From a bacterium (GTDB lineage Archaea > Nanobdellota > Nanobdellia > Pacearchaeales > GW2011-AR1), in NCBI GenBank assembly GCA_030588935.1, contig JAUUWR010000004.1, positions 1 to 20,949 on the forward strand: DNA of 20,949 nt, in the 5' to 3' direction. The translations under genes and the position numbers were made by a program. This document shows, in pieces, positions 1-6,158 of the stretch; the first letter of the stretch is position 1; the number at the start of each line of letters is the position of its first letter. A model generated the notes under the pieces. That model did not search any database. It was not told the DNA's origin and saw only the letters and a program-made list of their open reading frames with translations.

Positions 1-1
1 A

Positions 2-376
2 ACAAGGCAAAAAAAGATACCTGAATATCATCCAAGCTTTTCAGAAAAAGCATTGAACAAAACCCTTAGTCTCATTCTAGAAAGAAAGATAGAAAATTGG
101 AGAAAAACAATTGAAAACTTAGATGTTTTCAGGGAATTCATTCATTTTGAGAGATTCATGCTCTATTATAATCAAAACAACAGGCTAGATAAAGTAACAA
201 CTAAGCTACCAAGAATGTTTATAGATTTTCGTAATTTCGCTTTTAAGACCTTTGATCCTAATTCTAGTTTAGAAACCAGATTCTACAGGGATAGAACAAA
301 AAAAGATATAATGAGCGACTCAAAATACAAAAACATATTGAAAAAATTCAGAAGTGAACAGGAGTTATTTATTTAG
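2..376 (+). CDS. Unknown protein, 5' end outside the window
   Basis: The reading frame is open from the first complete codon of the window to a TAG stop, so I treat it as the C-terminal part of a longer gene. The only start-like codon near the edge is a TTG at 53 with no ribosome binding site. The visible 124 residues are rich in charged and aromatic residues (a run RKIENWRKTIENLD, then HFERFMLYYNQNN) and have no membrane segment, cysteine pair or catalytic motif that I recognise. It ends 43 bp before the broken DUF3800 gene on the same strand, so the two may have been co-transcribed. I cannot assign a function. Confidence 0.5.
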   Translation, partial: TRQKKIPEYHPSFSEKALNKTLSLILERKIENWRKTIENLDVFREFIHFERFMLYYNQNNRLDKVTTKLPRMFIDFRNFAFKTFDPNSSLETRFYRDRTKKDIMSDSKYKNILKKFRSEQELFI

Positions 377-419
377 ATAATTATTTATAGTTCTAATGAG
401 AAATAAAGTTGAGGAAAAA

Positions 420-1202
420 ATGAGTAAACAATATTATGTTTTTTCAGATGAAACTGGGCATTGGAGTGGTAATCCTTATTATATTAGATCTTGGATTATT
501 TTACAAGAAGACGAATATATCAAATTGTAAAATAAAATAGATCTATTAAAACAAATAAATGGGATTAAAGGGGAATTAAAATATAGTGTGGGCCATGATT
601 ATTCTATTTTTGAAGATCTAAATTTTGAAGTTTATTTTACTGTTACTTTTTGCGATGATTTTAAATTAAGAGACTTTGATTTAATAACGCGTTTAAATTC
701 TCAGGATGATAATTTATTTTTAGTAAACATGAGGGGGATTAAGGATAAGATAATAAATACTATAAAAAATTCAATTTTCTTAAATATCTATGAATATTAT
801 CACTTAAAAAACGCGATGGATTTCATAAAAGAAAAATTTGCTGATAAAAAGATCCTTCTTTTTGTAGATAGTCCACAGTGTCAGGATAGACATTGGAAAG
901 AATTGTTCTCAGAAATAACCTGTTCTTTTAAGCCAAATATAGTCCATAACAGTGAGGATATTGCTGGAATACAATTTGCAGATGTTTTGGCAGGAACTAT
1001 GGAAAATATATTAGAGAAAGTAGATAAAAACTCTAATCTAAATTCTTTCGAAAAAAAAGTGGTTTTAAATTTCTCTCAAGGGAACGGAAAGATAGATAAA
1101 ATTTTTTTAAATAACCCTCAAATAGTTATGTGGGATGAGAAATATGAGCCTCTTGTAATGAAAATAAATGAGTTAATTGATAAGATACAAAATGAAAACT
1201 AA
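420..1202 (+). pseudogene. DUF3800 protein broken by an in-frame TAA
   Basis: Read from ATG 420, which has a GAGG ribosome binding site about 6 bp upstream, the frame gives 36 residues containing the DUF3800 signature SDETG (residues 9-13). It then meets TAA at 528-530 and stays open in the same frame for 223 more codons. The downstream part holds the rest of the family pattern: GELKYS just after the stop, LLFVDSP in the middle, and IQFADVLAG near the end. DUF3800 proteins are predicted RNase H-fold nucleases often found near mobile or defence genes. Both halves are needed for the acidic active site, so the product should be inactive. No frameshift is needed; one base change in the TAA would restore a 259-codon gene. 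A restart at GTG 588 would lack the first motif. Confidence 0.75.
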
Positions 1203-1230
1203 ACAATCCCCCAACCCCTCACCCAAAACC

Positions 1231-1653
1231 CTAAAGCTCACCCAACAATCCTGAATGCATCACAGTCATATTATTCTGAGGGGTTGATATCTTATAATCA
1301 GCTTCTTCTAATGTTTCTTTTAATATTCTTGGAAGTTCTGCTCTAAAAGGCATAATATCTATTCTTACTGCCCGACCATAAGAACCTTTAACAACTCCTT
1401 TTTCTGTTTTTCCCTGGGCTGTTTTTGTTATATCAGTTCTTATTTGGCAATATGCTTCTCCATCAGAGATTATTCTATGTGATTCTGAAGGAAGAGTGCA
1501 TGCTTTTAACTTAAACATAAACATATGATCTTTACTATCTATCTCTCCTGAGAGCATTGCAAATTCTCCTTCTTTATCTGTTGGATAAGCTCTGCTACTG
1601 AAGTAATATCCAGGAGAACCCCAAAATTCTGTTCGTATTCCTTGTTTACCCAT
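1231..1653 (-). CDS. Unknown 140-residue protein
   Basis: I do not recognise this family. The protein has no signal peptide or membrane helix. It alternates short beta-like stretches (GEFAMLSGEID, HMFMFKLKACTL, EAYCQIRTDI, GRAVRIDIMPF) with a C-terminal helix (ELPRILKETLEEADY), which suggests a small alpha/beta or beta-barrel fold. Two lone cysteines (in KACTL and AYCQI) do not form a zinc motif. It stands alone between the broken DUF3800 gene, which it faces, and another minus-strand gene. The sequence just before the ATG is very AT-rich. Confidence 0.6.
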   Translation of the reverse strand: MGKQGIRTEFWGSPGYYFSSRAYPTDKEGEFAMLSGEIDSKDHMFMFKLKACTLPSESHRIISDGEAYCQIRTDITKTAQGKTEKGVVKGSYGRAVRIDIMPFRAELPRILKETLEEADYKISTPQNNMTVMHSGLLGEL

Positions 1654-1761
1654 TTATCAAGACATTATTTTGAATATATAAAGATTATTATTACAGAAAA
1701 TATATTTATGATTATTTTCTTAGGTATAAATAGTTCCCACACCAAAAACCCCACATAAATT

Positions 1762-2226
1762 TCATCTCCCAGCAAAAACATCACTAAGATAAGACCTCAT
1801 TTGATGATAATGCCTACTTATTTCTTTTTTAGAGGTTTTAGTATCTTCTTCTTTAGCTATATTTTCTAATTTATTGTAAAGCCATTTTGTGATTTCTTTT
1901 GCTCGTTCAAATCCAAAAAAATCCTTAAAATAATTAAAAAGAAATTTTAATTGAAATCTATCATTCTTCTCTATCTCTTTTTTTAATTCAATAGCTGTTT
2001 TTAATGCGTAATCTATAGAAAGATGTCTTTCATCAAGCTCTCTTTTAATCATAATCCCTTGTTCTATTATTTGTTTGGTTGTTTCATCAAAATAATCTAA
2101 TGCTTGAGAAAATTGAGGAGAACTATCTTTAAATCTTTTGAATTCAAATTTTGGAAGCGCAACTAATGATTGTTCTAAAATATTTGGTTTATTTTCTGCC
2201 ATCTTAATATCAGAACTCTCCCCCAT
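1762..2226 (-). CDS. Unknown helical 154-residue protein
   Basis: The protein is predicted to be almost entirely alpha-helical and charged (DYFDETTKQIIEQG, ALKTAIELKKEIEKN, ITKWLYNKLENIAKEE), with no cysteines and no membrane segment. I do not recognise a family. The start at 2226 is supported by a TATA-like CTTTATAAAAT near 2259, about 33 bp upstream, which would give a leader of only a few bases. A second ATG eight codons later (2202) is the alternative. The first codons coincide with a 21-bp sequence repeated at 4521-4541. The gene diverges from the RHH gene. Confidence 0.6.
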   Translation of the reverse strand: MGESSDIKMAENKPNILEQSLVALPKFEFKRFKDSSPQFSQALDYFDETTKQIIEQGIMIKRELDERHLSIDYALKTAIELKKEIEKNDRFQLKFLFNYFKDFFGFERAKEITKWLYNKLENIAKEEDTKTSKKEISRHYHQMRSYLSDVFAGR

Positions 2227-2232
2227 CTAAGG
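2212..2232 (-). repeat. 21-bp repeat, copy 1 (partner at 4521-4541)
   Basis: On the minus strand this reads CCTTAGATGGGGGAGAG followed by TTCT. It overlaps the predicted start codon of the 1762-2226 gene. The second copy, 2.3 kb away, differs at one base and lies between two minus-strand genes. In a region this AT-rich, a 20/21 match with a run of five G is unlikely by chance. Its function is unknown; it could be a leader or start-site element. Confidence 0.5.
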
Positions 2233-2300
2233 CAATAATCATCAGAATTAAACCTTTATAAAATTATCCACAACACCCACCAACCTTCAACCACCACAAC

Positions 2301-2313
2301 ATTTAAATAATCT
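2301..2313 (+). promoter_or_regulatory. TATA region of the RHH gene, shared with the PIN gene
   Basis: ATTTAAATAATCT lies about 29 bp before ATG 2335, at the spacing of an archaeal TATA box for a near-leaderless transcript. The 11-mer TTAAATAATCT inside it is repeated exactly, in the transcribed orientation, in the TATA region of the PIN gene (3015-3025, minus strand). This suggests that both genes of the pair answer to one DNA-binding protein. Confidence 0.5.
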
Positions 2314-2334
2314 AAACATTACTAACACATTACA

Positions 2335-2577
2335 ATGGTAATGGATACATTACAGATAAGAATGAACAAAGCTCTTCTTAAAAGGGTGGATAAATTAGTT
2401 AAATCAGGAATTTACTCTAATAGATCTGATGTTCTAAGAGATGCTGTTAGGAGATTTGTATGGGAAAAAGAAGTGGGAAGCATCAACCATAAAGGAACCT
2501 CTGTTAGAGAAGTCAGAAAAATAAGAGAAAAACTTTCAAAAGAAACAGCTGATTTAGAAAAAATAAACAATTTATAA
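2335..2577 (+). CDS. Ribbon-helix-helix protein, putative antitoxin
   Basis: This is an 80-residue protein with the pattern of a CopG/Arc-type ribbon-helix-helix DNA-binding domain. A short beta strand (TLQIRMN, residues 5-11) is followed by a helix (KALLKRVDKLVKSG), a turn and a second helix beginning NRSDVLRDAVRRFV. The C-terminal half is a charged helical tail, as in antitoxins, where this part usually wraps the toxin. The stop codon overlaps that of a convergent PIN-domain gene by 6 bp at TTATAA. RHH/PIN pairs are a well-known toxin-antitoxin type, but they are normally co-directional, so the convergent arrangement is odd. The role is inferred from domain and neighbour; it could also be a stand-alone regulator. 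Confidence 0.8.
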   Translation: MVMDTLQIRMNKALLKRVDKLVKSGIYSNRSDVLRDAVRRFVWEKEVGSINHKGTSVREVRKIREKLSKETADLEKINNL

Positions 2578-2997
2578 TTCCTCTGGTTTCTTGGCCATAA
2601 CTAAATAATTTTTAGCAAACTGAATTAATAATCTATCTCTTGTAACTAAAACAGAATTTGTCTTCTTAGCTAATAACATATGAATAACATCATAAAAACT
2701 AATCTCAATATTTTCCCTGCTAATCTTCTTAGCCACCACGTATTCTTCTTTTGACAAAGCTACCTTTTTAAAATTAGGAGAAGAGTCAAATAAATCTCTT
2801 TTTTGAAGGTATCCCTCTGTTGATAATAAAAACATTAACTCTTTTAATAAAAATCCAGAATAATAAATAATTGAATCTTCACTTTCAACTTTCTCAAAAA
2901 AATCTTTGGCAAACTCCCACAATTTATTTCCCTTTTCATCAACTTCTTTTGCCCAAAGATTTAAATAAATACAAGTATCTGTATAATAAGATTTCAT
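2572..2997 (-). CDS. PIN-domain nuclease, VapC-like toxin candidate
   Basis: This 141-residue single-domain PIN protein keeps the four acidic positions of the family: D7 in TDTCIYLNLW, E53 in LKELM, D103 in FYDVIHMLLA and D121 in VTRDRLL. PIN domains are metal-dependent ribonucleases; VapC toxins cut tRNA or rRNA. The length is normal for VapC. It faces the RHH gene tail to tail with overlapping stop codons, so the pair probably forms a toxin-antitoxin unit with two separate promoters. Its TATA region is a near-perfect palindrome that contains the same 11-mer as the RHH promoter. Nuclease activity is known for the family; the toxin role here is inference. Confidence 0.8.
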   Translation of the reverse strand: MKSYYTDTCIYLNLWAKEVDEKGNKLWEFAKDFFEKVESEDSIIYYSGFLLKELMFLLSTEGYLQKRDLFDSSPNFKKVALSKEEYVVAKKISRENIEISFYDVIHMLLAKKTNSVLVTRDRLLIQFAKNYLVMAKKPEEL

Positions 2998-3011
2998 GGG
3001 GTAAAAAACTA

Positions 3012-3031
3012 AAAAGATTATTTAATCTTTT
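3012..3031 (-). promoter_or_regulatory. Palindromic TATA/operator of the PIN gene
   Basis: AAAAGATTA, two T, then TAATCTTTT form a perfect 9-bp inverted repeat. Its centre is about 24 bp before the PIN start codon, where a TATA box is expected, so a repressor bound here would block TBP. On the minus strand it contains TTAAATAATCT, the same 11-mer as in the RHH promoter. An RHH dimer is a plausible ligand. Confidence 0.5.
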
Positions 3032-3106
3032 CTATTGACGCTAATTCACTTCTTCCACAACTCTCACCACCACAATCATTATAACACCAATTTTCTCCAA
3101 TAATTT

Positions 3107-4276
3107 ATGATATTAAAAAACATTTTCAGGTTTTTCAAAAAGAAAAAACCTGAACAAGAGACTCCAGAGCAGATAAATTTCAAAGAAATACCTAATTACA
3201 TAAACAAAAAGAAAGAAAAAATTAAAAACAACCAAGAAGAACCTCAAAAACAAATAAGAGAAAACCTGTCAGAATTATTGCAGGAACTTGAAAAAAATAC
3301 CTTAGTTCTCAAAAACATAGACTTGGAAGGAAAAAAAGCGCCCGAGGCTGCAAAATTAATTGTAAGAGAAAACTTCAGCAACTTTATTTATTATCTGGAA
3401 AAACTAATATCAGACTTAAAAGAACTGGATTCAGAATCTCTGGAAACATTAATCAGCAAAATTAATTCAATTTTTTCTGAGTTTGAAAAAAAATCCTTGA
3501 CAAGCTTCCAAAAATCAACTTTTCTAATCGGAGACGAATTAAAAGCTGTTGCAGATAATATCAAGAAATTTTTCAAATCATTTAACAAAATAATTAAAGA
3601 AAATAATCCTTCCATAGAACAAAAAAACAAAATCTCGATTATTGAAAAGAAATTAACAGAATTTAATGATTTAGAAAAAATAGAATCTGAAAACAATAAA
3701 TCAATAGAAAATATTGAAAATAAAACAAAAGATTTTGAAAATAGAATTCAAGAGCTGAAAAAAGAAATTGAAAATATGAAAAAAACCCAAAAATACATTG
3801 AACAAATAAAAAACAAACAAGAACTTGAAACAGCAAAAATAAAATTAGTAATCGAGTTGCAAACATTAAAAGAAATGATTGATTTTAAAGCTCTCGCCAA
3901 AGTCTATCATTCAATTGAAGAGCAAATGAATATAATAAAAATATATAAAGACAATTTCAAGCAAGGATTTGAAAAATATGGCTCAGAAAAACTCCTTGAA
4001 TTAATTGATATAAAGGCAATAAATCAAGAACCCATAAAAGAAAAAATCAAAACCATCAACACTATCAAGCAAAACATCAACAATATTAAAATAGAAAAAG
4101 ACCCCACAAAAGAATTAAAAGACGAAATCAATCATGTTAAGCAGAAGATAGGAGAATTAAATATTGAAAAACTAAGTATAGAAAGAAGATGCAAGAGATT
4201 GCAGGAAGATGAAAGTAAGATAAAGAATGAGGTTGTTGAAGAGTTTAAGGGGTTGAATGTTGTTGTGAGGGGTTGA
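3107..4276 (+). CDS. Long coiled-coil protein of unknown function
   Basis: The 389 residues are extremely rich in K, E, N, I and L. After a short hydrophobic-basic start (MILKNIFRFFKKKK), nearly the whole protein has heptad-like coiled-coil character, for example residues 205-290 and the C-terminal 90 residues. There is no Walker motif, so it is not an SMC/Rad50 ATPase, though such proteins are often mislabelled as SbcC-like. The N-terminal FRFFKKKK could touch a membrane surface. A TTATA element 26 bp before the ATG supports this start and a leaderless mRNA. No neighbour suggests a role; structural or scaffold functions are possible. Similarity searches with this composition would be unreliable. 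Confidence 0.75.
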   Translation: MILKNIFRFFKKKKPEQETPEQINFKEIPNYINKKKEKIKNNQEEPQKQIRENLSELLQELEKNTLVLKNIDLEGKKAPEAAKLIVRENFSNFIYYLEKLISDLKELDSESLETLISKINSIFSEFEKKSLTSFQKSTFLIGDELKAVADNIKKFFKSFNKIIKENNPSIEQKNKISIIEKKLTEFNDLEKIESENNKSIENIENKTKDFENRIQELKKEIENMKKTQKYIEQIKNKQELETAKIKLVIELQTLKEMIDFKALAKVYHSIEEQMNIIKIYKDNFKQGFEKYGSEKLLELIDIKAINQEPIKEKIKTINTIKQNINNIKIEKDPTKELKDEINHVKQKIGELNIEKLSIERRCKRLQEDESKIKNEVVEEFKGLNVVVRG

Positions 4277-4290
4277 TTTTTAGATGGAGT

Positions 4291-4461
4291 TTAAATAGAA
4301 GCTTCAACCTTTTTTTCTAACTTATTTGCCATTGATGCTACTTCCTCCATATTTCCATAATTTCCACAACCATAGCATTTCATATAGGTCCCACACCGGT
4401 TATCTTCAGTAAGACCTTGTCCACAATGATTGCATAAATAAACTATTTCTTTTTCTGGCAT
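4291..4461 (-). CDS. Small zinc-binding protein, 56 residues
   Basis: This short gene starts at ATG 4461, with a TATA-like GTTTAAATATATG about 25 bp upstream, and ends at TAA 4291. The protein begins MPEKEIVYLCNHCGQ and has cysteines C10, C13, C23, C29 and C32 (CNHC, RCG, KCYGCGN), enough for one zinc site with a spare ligand. The C-terminal half is a charged helix. The cysteine pattern and the promoter spacing both argue that it is real. It faces the coiled-coil gene. The function is unknown; an RNA- or protein-binding zinc ribbon is likely. Confidence 0.65.
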   Translation of the reverse strand: MPEKEIVYLCNHCGQGLTEDNRCGTYMKCYGCGNYGNMEEVASMANKLEKKVEASI

Positions 4462-4520
4462 AATAAAATAAACCTACTCATATATTTAAACATTATTATC
4501 TTAGAAAATATCGTTAATCA

Positions 4521-4541
4521 AGAACTCTCCCCCATCCAAGG
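4521..4541 (-). repeat. 21-bp repeat, copy 2 (partner at 2212-2232)
   Basis: On the minus strand this reads CCTTGGATGGGGGAGAG followed by TTCT, one mismatch from copy 1. It lies directly after the YbjQ-like gene stop and upstream of the promoter of the small zinc protein. Here the ATG within it does not begin a long frame, so the element is conserved as DNA or RNA, not as coding sequence. Confidence 0.5.
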
Positions 4542-4542
4542 T

Positions 4543-4866
4543 TCACTTCAACTTAACAGCAGTCCCATAAGCCAGCATTTCAGCTGCACCTTTCATTACA
4601 ACTGAAGTTGTAAAACGAATGTTAATAACTGCATCTGCTTTAAGCTCAACAGCTTCATTTACCATTCTGTTAAAAGATTCTTCTCTTGCCTGGATTGTCA
4701 TTTGTGTATAGCTTTTGATTTCCCCGCCAACAAGCGTCTTAAACCCAGCTGCAATGTCCCTTCCAACATGTCTTGCTCTTACTGTATTTCCCTTTACAAC
4801 CCCCAAAATCTCAGCAACATTCCTACCAGGAATTTCAGATGTTGTTGTAGTTATTATTTCTGTCAT
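4543..4866 (-). CDS. YbjQ/UPF0145 family protein
   Basis: The 107 residues match this small, widespread family over its full length. The features are an N-terminal strand (IITTTTSEIPGRNVAEILGVVKGNTVRARHVGRDI), the GGEIKSYT segment, a helix with EARE-like residues (QAREESFNRMVNEAVELKADAVINIRF) and a C-terminal strand (AEMLAYGTAVKL). The family forms pentameric or decameric rings. It has been called heavy-metal binding, but no metal ligands stand out here and its true function is unknown. It starts 6 bp after the stop of the small membrane-protein gene, so the two form an operon transcribed from a promoter before 5085. Confidence 0.9.
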   Translation of the reverse strand: MTEIITTTTSEIPGRNVAEILGVVKGNTVRARHVGRDIAAGFKTLVGGEIKSYTQMTIQAREESFNRMVNEAVELKADAVINIRFTTSVVMKGAAEMLAYGTAVKLK

Positions 4867-4872
4867 TTTATA

Positions 4873-5085
4873 TTATTTTTTCTTAGGTTTTTTAGCTTTT
4901 AAATCTTTTCTTTCTTCAATTTTATCTTCTTCTTTATAAAAAATAATCAATGCTATGCCAATTCCTATTGAAAAAAGAGGGTAAATCAAAACTAAAACAG
5001 GAATATCTGAAGAAAATATTTTAAAAAAACCCCAGACCCCCAAGATTATTAATCCTATTCCTATCCAAATTGCTCCTTTAGCCAT
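4873..5085 (-). CDS. Small two-helix membrane protein
   Basis: This 70-residue protein has two hydrophobic helices (about residues 5-24 and 28-50), joined by a short loop, and a strongly charged lysine-rich tail (KEEDKIEERKDLKAKKPKKK) that should face the cytoplasm. A TATA-like TTTATTAA about 28 bp before the ATG supports the start. It is the first gene of a two-gene operon with the YbjQ-like protein, so the two products may act together at the membrane. I do not recognise a named family. Confidence 0.7.
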   Translation of the reverse strand: MAKGAIWIGIGLIILGVWGFFKIFSSDIPVLVLIYPLFSIGIGIALIIFYKEEDKIEERKDLKAKKPKKK

Positions 5086-5190
5086 TTTATTTCATAAAGA
5101 AAGGGGTTAATAAATCTTTTTATCTCTTTTATCTTACTTATATCCTATAAATTATATTCGCTATACATATGAGCAGCTAAAATAAATAAA

Positions 5191-5216
5191 ATTATCAGAT
5201 ACATCTTATTGATAAT
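5191..5216. other. Weak inverted repeat between genes
   Basis: ATTATCA and TGATAAT form a 7-bp inverted repeat with a 12-base loop, in the A/T-rich gap between the 5085 gene start and the 5262 gene stop. It lies just past the 3' end of the zinc-ribbon gene and could help end that transcript. Nothing else is visible in this 176-bp gap. Confidence 0.25.
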
Positions 5217-5261
5217 ATAAAAAAAATAAAAATAAAAAATTAAGGTAAACTTGCTACTTTA

Positions 5262-5588
5262 TCAGAAATTTTCACTAGAATCTTCTGAGTCTTTCTTTTT
5301 TGCATAACATTCCTTACAAAAAACCGGTTTTCCTTCTGTTGGCTTAAAAGGAACTTCGCATTCTTTCTTACATTCTGCGCAAGTTGCTTTATGCATTTCT
5401 CTTGGTCTTCTATCAAACCTTCGACCGCCGAATCCTCCTCTGCCACCGCCACCAAAGCTTCTTTGAGGTCTGTTTTTTCTAAAACACTCTTGACATCTAA
5501 CTGGTCTGCCTTCTTTTGGCTCAAAAGGAACTTCACATGCCTTCCCACAGTCAGCACAAGTTGCTTTAAACATTTCTCTATCTTCCAT
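5262..5588 (-). CDS. Duplicated CxxC-x17-CxxC zinc ribbon with RGG-like linker
   Basis: The protein (108 residues) has two copies of the same zinc module. Copy one is residues 6-40 (C11, C14, C32, C35); copy two is residues 65-99 (C70, C73, C91, C94). Each has the CxxC-x17-CxxC spacing and the same core (TCADCGKACEVPF, TCAECKKECEVPF). Between them is a glycine- and arginine-rich linker of about 20 residues (FGGGGRGGFGGRRF), resembling RGG boxes that bind RNA. This zinc family is common in DPANN archaea and candidate phyla bacteria, with unknown function. A GGAGG ribosome binding site lies 6 bp before the ATG and a TATATA element near 5656, so this is a leadered mRNA, unlike many neighbours. 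RNA binding is inference. Confidence 0.85.
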   Translation of the reverse strand: MEDREMFKATCADCGKACEVPFEPKEGRPVRCQECFRKNRPQRSFGGGGRGGFGGRRFDRRPREMHKATCAECKKECEVPFKPTEGKPVFCKECYAKKKDSEDSSENF

Positions 5589-5684
5589 ATTATCCTCCGT
5601 TATACTATTCTCCTGTCCTATTTCCTAGGTAAAAAAAAGAAATCCAGAGGGTATATAAAGTTATGTTTTTGATGTTTTTTTGTT

Positions 5685-5760
5685 TAATCTCCTCATCTTC
5701 ATAGCGAGAAATACTTATGAGATAATCTCCTCATCTTCATAGCGAGAAATATTTACAAGA
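5685..5760 (+). repeat. Tandem 38-bp promoter-like duplication
   Basis: Two adjacent 38-bp units (5685-5722 and 5723-5760) differ at only three positions. Each has TCATCT (5693 and 5731), GCGAGAAATA and a TATA-like AT stretch ending AGATA or GAGATA. The second unit leads, 47 bp after its TCATCT, into the conserved hairpin at 5776-5805. The layout is that of an archaeal promoter (purine-rich BRE then TATA), duplicated. Related elements occur at 6113, 11631 (minus), 12147, 15985, 17627 and 18842. Confidence 0.65.
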
Positions 5761-5775
5761 TATTGATAAAAAGAA

Positions 5776-5805
5776 AAATTTGAGTTGGTGAAACTTCTCA
5801 AATTT
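5776..5805 (+). ncRNA. Putative small RNA, conserved hairpin, copy A
   Basis: Stem AAATTTGAG (5776-5784) pairs with CTCAAATTT (5797-5805). The loop TTGGTGAAACTT can form an inner 3-bp stem GGT/ACT around GAA. Compared with copy C at 6159, the stem has an A-T pair where C has G-C, and the inner stem has G-U where C has A-U; pairing is kept both times. The hairpin sits where transcription should start from the promoter-like unit at 5731. The 3' end is unknown and may run into the convergent zinc gene at 5823. Only the hairpin is annotated here. On the minus strand it could instead be a terminator. Confidence 0.4.
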
Positions 5806-5822
5806 CCAATAGAAAATCCAGT

Positions 5823-5984
5823 TCATTCCTCACACTCATCTGCAGTTATCAAATGAATTTTCTCATAATCTTTTTTTCTTTGTGCAGAACATTTGTTGCA
5901 ATATTTCCTAGGATATCTTGATCTCTTTAGTGTTTCAAATTCTTTTCCGCAATCCTTGCAATTCTTCTTAATCATCTCAGCCAT
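5823..5984 (-). CDS. Small CxxC-x16-CxxC zinc protein, 53 residues
   Basis: The frame from ATG 5984 to TGA 5823 encodes 53 residues with a clean zinc ribbon: C9, C12 (NCKDCGKEFET) and C29, C32 (YCNKCSAQRKKDYEK). A TATA-like CTTTTTAAACTC is centred about 24 bp before the ATG. The spacing resembles the neighbouring duplicated zinc protein, and both may descend from the same family. Basic residues between the knuckles (KRSRYPRKY) suggest nucleic-acid contact, by inference. It lies between two copies of the promoter-hairpin repeat, and copy A is transcribed towards its 3' end. Confidence 0.7.
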   Translation of the reverse strand: MAEMIKKNCKDCGKEFETLKRSRYPRKYCNKCSAQRKKDYEKIHLITADECEE

Positions 5985-6017
5985 ATTATAATAAAAATAA
6001 AGAGTTTAAAAAGTTGT

Positions 6018-6051
6018 TGAAACTGCTTAATACGTAGCAGACCCAATTCAA
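6018..6051 (+). repeat. Degenerate third copy of the hairpin RNA region
   Basis: Three blocks occur in the same order as in copy C: TGAAACT (6018; 6170 in C), AATACGTA (6029; 6182 in C) and GCAGACCCAATTCAA (6037; GCAAGACCCATTCAA at 6204 in C). A 14-base piece between the last two blocks of C is missing here, and the left stem arm and promoter are not recognisable. It looks like an old, decayed duplicate. It also lies in the upstream region of the minus-strand zinc gene at 5984. Confidence 0.45.
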
Positions 6052-6112
6052 GAAGACAAGTCTAACTTGAATCTCTTTATTCCCAATATTTGGTAATCAT
6101 CTTTTAAGTTAC

Positions 6113-6142
6113 TCATCTGTAGAACGAGAAATATTTATAAGA
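6113..6142 (+). promoter_or_regulatory. TCATCT-type promoter before hairpin copy C
   Basis: TCATCT (6113-6118) is followed by ACGAGAAATATTTATAAG (from 6123), a clear purine-rich BRE and TATA. Start of transcription is expected 24-28 bp after the TATA centre, at about 6160, which is exactly where the hairpin begins. The stomatin start codon is about 115 bp further on, so this promoter more likely serves a small RNA than a leaderless stomatin mRNA, though a long leader is possible. Confidence 0.6.
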
Positions 6143-6158
6143 TAATAGTTAGTAAAAA

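Noticed and set aside
528..530. Programmed readthrough or pyrrolysine at the DUF3800 stop
   Set aside because: The codon is TAA, not TAG, and nothing in the window suggests altered code use; TAA ends many intact genes here.
3391..3866. Minus-strand frames opposite the coiled-coil gene
   Set aside because: They are the reverse of a lysine- and asparagine-rich gene and give Phe/Leu-rich nonsense; the plus-strand gene has a promoter and consistent composition.
5240..5557. Second minus-strand frame over the zinc-ribbon gene
   Set aside because: It is a shifted frame of the zinc-ribbon gene; the cysteine spacing and ribosome binding site fit only the 5262-5588 frame.
5685..5760. CRISPR array
   Set aside because: Only two units, directly adjacent with no spacer, and they look like promoters.
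5776..5805. Hairpin read as an intrinsic terminator of the minus-strand zinc gene
   Set aside because: A T-run does follow on the minus strand, but copy C has no gene to end there, the inner stem pairs only on the plus strand, and a good TATA precedes both copies. Kept as an alternative, not as the main call.
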